Shown here: one piece after another, positions 54,106 to 62,000 of the stretch | How the letters are laid out: each line of letters begins with the position of its first letter | Position numbering within the stretch: the first letter of the stretch is position 1 | NCBI GenBank assembly: GCA_037447655.1 | Contig: JBBHKE010002248.1 | Span: forward strand, 1 to 62,000 | Direction of reading: 5' to 3' | From: Zygnema cylindricum | Taxonomy: Eukaryota > Streptophyta > Zygnematophyceae > Zygnematales > Zygnemataceae | Length of the DNA: 62,000 nt | Made by a program: the position numbers and the translations under genes | Notes under the pieces: generated by a model | Told to the model about the DNA's origin: nothing | Seen by the model: the letters and a program-made list of their open reading frames with translations, nothing else | The model's database searches: none

Positions 54106-55107
54106 TTAAATTATGTGTCCCCCATTTGGACTGCAAAATTCAGGAAGCCTCTAGGTAGTTTTTCACTTACACACTTTTAACTAGACTAGCTGCTACCCAA
54201 GCAAGAAAATGGACAATCTGACTGCACACCTATGCAGTCTAGACTCCTTTTAGTCCACAGCAAAAAGAATCATTGAAAACGCCCGACCAGGCGATTAGTT
54301 ATTAAGTGGCAAAGATGCCAATATTTATACAAGCTTGTTCGGAGAGAGGCGGCTACCTCCTCAATCCTCTAAGTCCTAAACCCCTCTCACAACCCCTATC
54401 TATTGATGTACAAACCAATGAAAAGAATGCACAGTACAGAAAGATACTAGGGCCGATGTACTTTATGTACGGCCTGTGTACGCGAAGGACATGGAGTGGA
54501 CGTCTGTCTCCTACACACTTGTCCTCGCGCACCGTGGGATTCCCGCTTCTCAGAGATATCTAGACACTTGTTGACAAGTCATGTCACGTCCGAAAATCGC
54601 CAAGGCGGTCATTTTGGGATCTCGGCGATGATGAGGGCCGTCGGATCTAAACCGGCTTTTAATGTTAGACATTCAAAATAACAAATGTCCAATACATTTG
54701 TTTTGTGCGTACTAAAAACTCAACTAGTTTCTATGTTCTTAATTTGTTATTCCGTTAATCGAATTAATAATCTAGCTAGTGTTTAAATAGCTATCAAATC
54801 CTATGTATCCTAAAGAACTACTACGACAGACCGGTAAGAGTTGACGGCTACGCCTCGATCTGCCGGTCGAAGGTTCGACTCCTGCCGCACTCAACCTTTT
54901 TGTAGAGAGTGACTTAGGTCTCTCTTTGGCCCCGCCTAAAGAGGTGGGGCAGCCATGGCTCCACCGCCCTGTCTTTCTTTCACTGACTACAACAAGTATA
55001 GGGGCTAAAGAGAGAAGATCGAGGCAGCTGCCTACGCCTTTTCTTTTAGCTTATTCTAATCAATTAAGATCTAGAAAATATCTCCTCTAAATTTAGTGAT
55101 TTCAACA
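54106..55107 (-). repeat. 5' LTR of element E
   Basis: TGTTGAAATCAC at 55107 to TTAA at 54106, 1002 bp. The tRNA-like module at 54820-54900 on the plus strand contains GGTTCGACTCC (54872-54882), an exact pol III B-box. The family hairpin is at about 54950-55035. Confidence 0.88.
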
Positions 55108-55112
55108 AAAAC

Positions 55113-55500
55113 CCTCCCTAAGCTAAGCAAAAATAATGCATGAACCAATAAGGGTTCATGACTTCAAACACCTGTCAGGTTTGGAGCCGTTTGAATTCTT
55201 GACATTTGATGCAATACCGCGGTTTAGTTTCACGTTGCGCCGTACGGGAGTATAATCGGACCTTTGTCCTATACGTGTCTCCAATTATACTCTCAGAAAT
55301 GAACCTGTCACGTCACCGAAACATCATTTAGGATACGACTAAATAATAATACCTGCCGACGTCTTACGGCATGACAACAGTTGTGCATGACGGTACAACT
55401 GTGAAAGGCATGCATCACATCCAGCTTGGGTCGCCGATTATCACCAGAAAATGAATGACCATTACATATGTACAGTAATCGTGACCACCACTGAAATACA
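55113..55500. other. Stretch right of E
   Basis: No recognisable coding. Contains the inverted repeat TGAACC-AATAA-GGTTCA near 55141. Likely part of the same older locus as the PHD relic that follows. Confidence 0.4.
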
Positions 55501-55506
55501 AAACAT

Positions 55507-55892
55507 TTATACTGCAAGAAATGATACATGAGTCTGCCCGGAAAAGCTAAGCATTACAAGCACATGGACTAAGCAAGAAAATAAAAGACAAAGGAAGGTC
55601 AGGTAAGTAAGGATGAAATTTCCCCCCCCCAAAGCTCTTAAGCCAGCGGGGGAGCTGGTAAAAATTGTCGGTAGGTCGCGACATCGGTGGCAAAACCAGT
55701 GTACAGCCCGGATATTGTGCAGAGGTGGAACCAAACACTCCAAATGGAATCCCACAGTGCAATAGTCGTAGAGAAGCATCGTTGTTTCTCTATCAGATCG
55801 CCTACACAACTGAAACTCAGTGGCCTCGGTAATCGGCATCCGCCACGGGTCCATATTGTAGGATAGATCGGGTAGATAGCAGGGGGCACAAT
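55507..55892 (-). pseudogene. PHD-finger protein relic interrupted by element M
   Basis: A minus-strand frame open from the M boundary (55892) down to 55507 contains FQLCRRSDRETTMLLYDYC, GFHLECLVPPLHNIR and VHWFCHRCRD. The pattern GFHxxCLxPPLxxIxxxxWFCxxC is the second half of a PHD zinc finger (a histone-tail reader fold). The second Cys (Ser here) and the third (Tyr in LLYD, usually LLCD) are lost, so the finger is probably non-functional. The frame is still open at the insertion point, so its 5' part should continue beyond M's far end, outside the window. It could be a host chromatin gene or a PHD-bearing gypsy-type or DNA transposon; this stretch does not decide. Confidence 0.6.
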
Positions 55893-56872
55893 TGTTGTTT
55901 TTAAAAGCTTAATCCGCAGTAGATAGAGCAGTGAGGGGAGAAATAACACTTAGAATATTTTTGGAAATGATAGATGTAATACTTACCTTGAAGAGTGTGA
56001 TAGTAAAGTATTACTCTAAGGGTATTCTATATGGTCTTATAAGACACGTGTCGGCATTTCAGACAAACGTAGGAAATACGGAATGTTCCCTGACACATAG
56101 CGCCTATCGAACGAGTAACTTCAGCAAATTGGGCGGACGGGAAATGAACCGCACATCTGGGAACACAATTGTGAAGAGCAAATATCGGACGTCAATCTCT
56201 ATCAGGCTGACGGTTGAGATTTGAGTGGGGACCACGGGTGACAAGATGTACCGTAAGCAGTTCAGATATTCGAACTAGTTTCTAACAGCAGGTTGGACAT
56301 TTGATACACTTGCTCACTCAGCAAGCAATATTATGAGTATGACTCCAGATTAAGAAAACCTGACGAAACATTTATCTGTAGCGTAGTGTATTATGAAATA
56401 GTGTTTCATTGTTTAGTTTATAGGCTACTTACAATTAGGGTTTTGGAAGTACATTAGCGTACCTTGTCGTACTATAGTTCAGTTCCACTATTCCAAGTGC
56501 AGTCATCTGATTGGTCAGTGAGCAAAAGATACTCACTTAATGTATAAAGTTTTAGGACTTGGAATTATTTTGTATTCAGTTTTGGGATATTGAGTATCTA
56601 AAAAGGTAGGTTTTGGGAAACTTGTAGGTCTTATATCTTATGGTTAACTGAGTCAATTTGTCTATAACTTTGGGAGTTTACACTGTGTATGGTGATTATC
56701 TTGTATGCTGAATTCTGAGTAAATTTGACTTGTGAGTCATTTTTTCAGTGTGACAAAGATCTGTGTTTGATAGGATTTCTTGTTAGTTTTTGCTTAAGTA
56801 TGTCTACTTCTACAACTACTGCTGCAGCACCACCTACACCAGTTGTCATAGAATAACATGTTATGGGCCAGT
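55893..56872 (+). repeat. 5' LTR and primer-binding site of element M
   Basis: TGTTGTTTTTAAAAGC to GAATAACA, 966 bp. TATAAAG near 56544. A gag ATG at 56800 lies in the last 59 bp. The following TGTTATGGGCCAGT (56859-56872) differs by its first base from C's anticodon-arm primer site. Confidence 0.88.
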
Positions 56873-57866
56873 CTCCAAGAATTCCTATCTTTAATTGCCA
56901 GAAGTATGCTTAATGAGCGGATATGGTTGAGTCTTATTTTGAAACTGTAGGCTTATTGGAAATTTTGGATTAATCACTTGATGAAGCTAATCCGACTTGG
57001 GCGAAAAAGAATTCGCGGGCACAGAACGCTCTCAAATTATGTCTTTTAGAGAATACGGTTATGTCGAGAATCAAGATGAAGAAGGGGATTGACATCTGGC
57101 AATCGCTGAAGGCGTCTTATGAACGAGCGAATGTTCAAGAAGAACTTTTGTTGGCAAGAAAAATCCGGGACTACAAATACTCGGGGGAAGAATGGCCGAG
57201 TATAAATATAACTTTCGAGCTCTCATTGACTCTCATGCTTATGCTAGTGGGAGTTTTTCTGAGTTTCCACAAGGTAATCTGTTTTTTAGAGGTCTTTTAA
57301 GCACTATGAAAGATGCATCTGCTGAATCAAAAAAGCATGATAAGTCTAGCTGGACACTTCAACTAGCTATCAATATTATCTTAGAGGAAGAGTCTACGTC
57401 TACGATGCTTAATGGAGAAAAGTAAGTATAGGCTTTTGACATTGACTATGACAGAAAAGAACAGTTTAATTCGCAGAGAAATCAGTTTAATCAGCAAAGG
57501 AATCAATTTAACGAGAACCATGGTCAGTTTAAACAGTTTAATCAAGGGCAGAATAGTAGATCTTTCACTACTTGTTTTAAATGTTCAGAAAAAGGGTCAT
57601 GGATATAGGTACTGTCCAAAGCTCAAAAAGGCAAATGAAACAGGTTTATATAGGCTAGGATGGCAGCAAAGTCAGTTTAATCAGAGCTTTTCTGGTAATA
57701 CGCTGCAAAACAACTCCTTATTTTCTTCACCTGTAATTCAGGAGGATGAGTCTAAAACTTTTAATGAGCAGGATGATTCAGAGTTATTTGCAATGGGGGC
57801 AGCAATGGAAGGCTCAAATGACGCAGGTTGGATCATGGATACTGGGGCATCGGCCCACATGTGTTA
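56800..57866 (+). pseudogene. Element M gag and protease
   Basis: MSTSTTTAAAPPTPVVIE, a TAA, then HVMGQSPRIPIFN. Three further stops occur by 56975. Core: VMSRIKMKKGIDIWQSLKASYERANVQEELLLARKI, a frameshift near 57200, SSWTLQLAINIILEEES, and the Asn/Gln-rich repeat RNQFNQQRNQFNENHGQF. The knuckle CFKCSEKGHGYRYC is split by a one-base shift near 57590. Protease WIMDTGASAHMC has the catalytic DTGA at 57838-57849, followed by a TAG. Confidence 0.85.
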
Positions 57867-60800
57867 GAACAAATGACTCTTTACTGATCTCAAGTCCACA
57901 CCTGCAAGAACATCTTCTATGCCTGTGGCAAGAGTGTTCAGACTTCTGCTCAGGGTGTTGTGTCTTTGCTGGTAGACATAAGAGGGAAGTCAGTTGAAAG
58001 GACTCTTCACAATGTCTTATATGTACCGGATTTCAAAAAGAATTTATTTTCTACTTCTCTTGTTGAGAGCAAACGATTTTAGGTCAGCCTTAAGGGCGGT
58101 AGGCAGGTTGTCAGCAAGCTGGGGAAGGTGGCAGTCACAAGAACTAGAGATGCAAGTAAAATGTATTGTATGGATATGGCTTATACAAAAGAGAACGATG
58201 TTCTGTACTCCTGTGTTGATTATGAAAATGAATTGTGGCATAAAAGACTACGTCATGTTCACTATGACAGCTTGCAGAAAATGGTTAATTCTGGTAAAAT
58301 AGAAGGTGTTTCTCGTACTAATCAGCCAGTTAAAACATGTGAAGGCTGCCCACTAGGAAAGATTCACAAGTTACCTTTCCCACAAGTATCGGAACATCGG
58401 TCTACAAAAGTTTTGCAGCTTATACATTCTGATGTTTTGGGACCAGCTCAGGTGCAATCTGCTGAGGGGGTCAGGTTTATGGTGACGTTTACAAATGATT
58501 TCTCCTTGTTCACAAAGGTGTATTTTATAAAATACAAGAGTGAGGTGTTCGGCCACTTTACACACTACTAGGCTTGGGCGGAAAAACTGCATAATGCTCC
58601 GATTCTGGAGCGTAGATTAGACAATGGATGAGAGTACATATCAAAGGAGTTTGACAAATTTCTTGTGGATGAGGGTATCAGTCGCCAGCTCACGGTCCCT
58701 TACACACCATAGCAAAATGAAGTCTCAGAAAGACTGAATATAACTATTGTAGAAAATGCTAGAGATATGTTAGGAGACAAAAAAAATGATATGAAATTCT
58801 AGGCTGAGGCTCTCAATTGTGCAGTTTACATTAAAAATAGGATAGGTTCTAGGTCAGTTAGCACTACACCGTTTGAGATATGGACAGGTAGAAAACCGGA
58901 TGTTAGTCATTCCAGAGTATTCAGAAGTAAATGCTTTATTTTGGACATTCACCGAACACTTCGAAATTGGAACCGGAAGGTTTGCCAAGCATTCTAGTAG
59001 GGTATGATGAAAATTCCAAGGGATATAGAGTATGTTTTAGATAAGAAAAAGATAGTAGTACCTAGAAATATAATTCTGAAAGATGAAAATGAATCTGCAG
59101 ATTTTTTTACATTGACAAAAAATTAGGCAGCAGAAAAATCACAAGAATATGTTATATTTGACACTCAGAAGACTCTATATTTTCCTGCTGTTCAGCACCA
59201 AATTGCAAAACAACTTTCTTCTAATCCTCATGTGCCTCTAACAACTCACATGGAGAAAATTGAATAGCTTTAAGTGCCTCTTACTACTCACATGGAGCAA
59301 ATTGAACTGCTCTAAGACTAATCAGAACCGGTGATCTAACCAACTAAGAATGCAAGACATCCTTCGGTCTCCACCTCAAAATTTCCGAGGGGAAGGAGAT
59401 CTAGCAACCGCCTTTAGTTAAGTTCTCACTTTGCTTATTCTGCTAACCTTGGAGAAACTCAGACTATCCGGGAAGTTTTCTCCTCACCTGAAACAAATCA
59501 TTGGATAGAGGCGGCAAACAACGAAATAAAATCTATCATGTAAGCTCAAACATGGGAGCTGGTTGATCTCCCTTCCGACCAGAAAGCCATCGGCAGCAAA
59601 TGGGTATTCAAACTAAAATTGAACCCGGATGGCACCATTGAAAGATACAAGGCCAGACTGGTGGCCAAAGGTTACAATCAGAAAGAAGGAATCGACCTCG
59701 AGGAGACTTTCTCTCTAGTGGTAAGATTTCCTACTGTCAGGATTCTTTTAAGTTAAGCAGCAATTGAAAATATAGAAGTGCATCAAATAGATGTTAAAAC
59801 AACTTTCTTTCATGGAGAGGAGGATGAAACTATTTATATGCAGCAACCAGAGATGTATGTAGAAAAAGGAAAGGAAAAACTAGTATGCAAACTGATGAAA
59901 TCCTCGTATGGGCTGAAACATGCCCCTAGGCAGTGGCACCTAAAATTAGAAAAGTTTTCACCAAATTAGGTTTTAAAAGGATCAATTAAGATCACTCTGA
60001 GTATTTTTTGCAAGGGGAGGATGGTGTACAATATATTGCTACGTATGTAGATGATTTGTTGTTTATCAGCAAATCTATAGATGTAATAAATCGTATCAAA
60101 AGGGCCTTGAAGTCCAGATTTGAGATTAAAGACCTCGGCGAGGCCAAATACATCTTAGGCATACAAGTAGAGAGAAACAAAAATGAGAGACAGATCATGC
60201 TTACTCAAAAAGAGGCTATAGGTTCCATGCTTGGAAAATTTGATATGAAAGAAGCTAAAAGGTGTGTCACTCCAATGGAATATAGACAAAAGTTAGAGGG
60301 AGTTTATTCAGATTCAGGCATTTTAGCTGATGATAGTCTAGAGTCAGGGGAGGAAGAATTCATGGCCTCAAATTCATATAGACAAGTAGTTGGCAGTCTC
60401 ATCTATTTTATGAACTACACGAGGCCGGATGTGGCAGCTGCTGTTGGAGCTCTGAGTAGGAGTCTGCAGAATCCAAAAAGATCAGACAGGCAAGGTGCAA
60501 AGAGGGTTTTGAGGTATCTGGCAGGGACCCATAACCTCAAACTTGTCCTCGAAGGAGGAGAAGTCAAACTGAAAACTTGGAGCGATGCAAGCTATGACAA
60601 TATGCCCAGCAGAAAATCAACTACTGGTTTTATCTTGAAGATTGGAAACAGAACCTGCTGCTGGAGCAGCAAACTTTAGAAGGTCACTGCCCAATCAATT
60701 ATGGAGTCAGAATACATGGCAGCAAGTTCTTCCCTCAAGGAACTCCTATGGGTAAAGGCACTTGTGCAGGAACTGGGACACATGCAAACTAGATATCGCC

Positions 60801-61016
60801 TCCAATCCCAAACTAGACATCGCCTCCAATCCCAGCCACCAGTTCAAGAGTAAACACATGGATGTGAGACTGCATTTTGTCCTGAAAAAGGTGCTGGCAA
60901 AGGTCATCAAATTATGTTATTTACCAGATGAAAACATGGTTGCAGACATCCTAACTAAAGCTCTACCTGCACCTAAATTACTGTTTTGCAGACAGGCTGT
61001 TGGACTAAGTGAGTAA
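57867..61016 (+). pseudogene. Element M integrase, RT and RNase H
   Basis: GAG-pre-integrase ELWHKRLRHVHYDSL; CEGCPLGKIHKLPFP; first core Asp in LIHSDVLGP; LDNG-EY with TGA at 58628-58630; third motif NEVSERLN keeps Glu. [62 protein letters not shown] at 60044-60055 in a 223-codon open run (60008-60679). RNase H: TWSDASYDNMPSRKST, QSIMESEYMAAS. The FCDNQ motif is destroyed by a small duplication of CTAGATATCGCCTCCAATCC at about 60789-60833. It ends GLSE at 61014. Confidence 0.88.
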
Positions 61017-61039
61017 CTGAGTCTAAAGCCTTAAAGGAG

Positions 61040-62000
61040 TGTTGTTTTAAAAGCTTTATCCTAAGTAGATAGAGCAGTGAGGGGAGAAATAACACTTAGA
61101 ATATTTTTGGAAATGATAGGTGTAATACTTAGCTTGAATAGTGTGACAGTAAAGTATTACTCTAACAGTATTCTATAGGGTCTTATAAGACACGCGTCGG
61201 CATTTCAGACAAACATAGGAAATACGGAATGATCCCGGACACATAGCGCCTATCGAACGAGTAACTTCAGCAAATTCCGTGGACGGGAAATAAACCGCAC
61301 ATCTGGGAACACAATTGTGAAGAGCAAACATCGGACGTCAATCTCTATCAGGCTGACGATTGAGATTTGAGTGGGGTCCACAAGTGACGAGATGTACCGT
61401 AAGCAGTTCAGATATTCGTACTAGTTTCTAACAGCAAGTTGGACATATTATACACTTGCTCACTCAGCAAGCAATATTATGAGTACGGCTCCAGATTAAG
61501 AAAACGTGACGAAACATTTATCTGTAGCGTCGTGTATTATAAAATAGTGTTTCACTGTTTAGTTTATAGGCTACTTACAATTAGGGTTTTGGAAGTACAT
61601 TAGCGTACCTTGTCGTACTATAGTTCAGTTCCACTATTCCAAGTGCAGTCATCTGATTGGTCAGTGAGCAAAAGATACTCACTTAATGTATAAAGTTTTA
61701 GGACTTGGAATTATTTTGTATTCAGTTTTGGGATATTGAGTATCTAAACGTTAGTTTTTGGGAAACTTGTAGGTCTTATATCTTATGGTTAACTGAGTCA
61801 ATTTGTCTATAACTTTGGGAGTTTACACTATGTATGGTGATTATCTTGTATGCTGGATTCTGAGTAAATTTGACTTGTGAGTCATTTTTTACAGTGTGAC
61901 AAAGATTTGTGTTTGATAGGATTTCTTGTTAGTTTTTGCTTAAGTATGTCTACTTCTACAATTACTGCTGCACCACCACCTGCACCAGTTGTCATTAAAC
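61040..62000 (+). repeat. 3' LTR of element M, truncated by the window
   Basis: TGTTGTTTTAAAAGC to the window end at GTTGTCATTAAAC. Aligned with the 966 bp 5' copy, about 5-6 bases (ending AACA) are missing. Differences from the 5' copy are scattered single bases. It includes the gag start (ATGTCTACTTCTACAATTAC near 61947). Confidence 0.9.

Larger units (their letters stand above)
48755..55107 (-). mobile_element. Element E, full-length but decayed family 2 copia retrotransposon
   Basis: LTRs 54106-55107 (5') and 48755-49757 (3'), 1.0 kb each, with perfect AAAAC duplications (48750-48754, 55108-55112). Same domain order as D, with about ten stops or frameshifts. The 15-base anticodon-arm primer site is intact. 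Older than D. Confidence 0.93.
55893..62000 (+). mobile_element. Element M, near full-length family 3 copia element running off the window
   Basis: 5' LTR 55893-56858; gag, protease, integrase, RT and RNase H in order; polypurine tract AAAGGAG before the 3' LTR at 61040, which is cut by the window end. Multiple stops and frameshifts. The left flank ACAAT (55888-55892) predicts the right target duplication. Most complete family 3 copy here and the reference for element C. Confidence 0.93.

Noticed and set aside
1595-61016. Possible reassigned stop codons (TAG/TAA as Gln) because many element frames contain in-frame TAG or TAA
   Set aside because: The stops fall at Trp (TAG at 1899, conserved TGG in F), Tyr (TAA at 2483), Lys, Leu and Glu positions as well as Gln, and the Hsp70 gene ends naturally at TAG. 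This is ordinary pseudogene decay.

Overview
The window is eukaryotic nuclear DNA made almost entirely of nested, mostly decayed Ty1/copia LTR retrotransposons. One probable host gene is visible: a two-exon HSPA12-type Hsp70 at 19706-21875. Lineage is uncertain. The primer-binding sites match a plant-type initiator Met tRNA: TGGTATCGGAGC matches its 3' end and GGTTATGGGCCCACC matches its anticodon arm. This suggests a green-lineage genome, perhaps a streptophyte alga or an early-diverging land plant, since HSPA12-like genes are unusual in flowering plants. That is inference. There is a 10-N assembly gap at 46403-46412.

Four copia families were separated by eye. Family 1 comprises A (961-9547, +), F (14183-19479, -) and J (28045-about 29645, +). 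Family 2 comprises B (before 1 to 13019, -), solo LTR N (7117-8324, +), G (16465-17858, -), D (31447-37657, -), K (39486-46024, -), an LTR piece at 46413-46935, and E (48755-55107, -). Family 3 comprises C (2302-6626, +), M (55893 to past the window end, +) and the related small element L (42095-45247, +). Family 4 is H (24080-about 26750, +). Also present are a diverged LTR called I (about 26755-27822, -) and two copies of a mariner-like MITE (20629-20843 and 47101-47330).

Layout. A is inserted in B, solo LTR N is inserted in A, and a truncated C sits in A between gag and reverse transcriptase. F carries the truncated element G in the same relative place. The Hsp70 gene follows 221 bp after F, divergent from F's promoter LTR. 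H, I and J form a run of broken pieces, followed by an AT-rich stretch with a degenerate minisatellite. D is nearly intact: perfect TCAAC target duplications, two similar LTRs, a 176-codon gag ORF and, after one TAG, a 1301-residue pol ORF. K is split by L. E has AAAAC target duplications but many frameshifts. A PHD-finger relic lies between E and M and is cut by M's insertion. M's 3' LTR should end a few bases beyond the window.

The most unusual feature is shared by several families. The gag start codon lies inside the last 20-70 bp of the 5' LTR, so the primer-binding site is itself translated as gag. In families 2 and 3 that site pairs with the anticodon arm of initiator tRNA, as in the half-tRNA priming known for Drosophila copia. 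Family 2 LTRs also carry antisense tRNA-like modules with pol III B-box sequences, and a conserved long hairpin near the LTR start.
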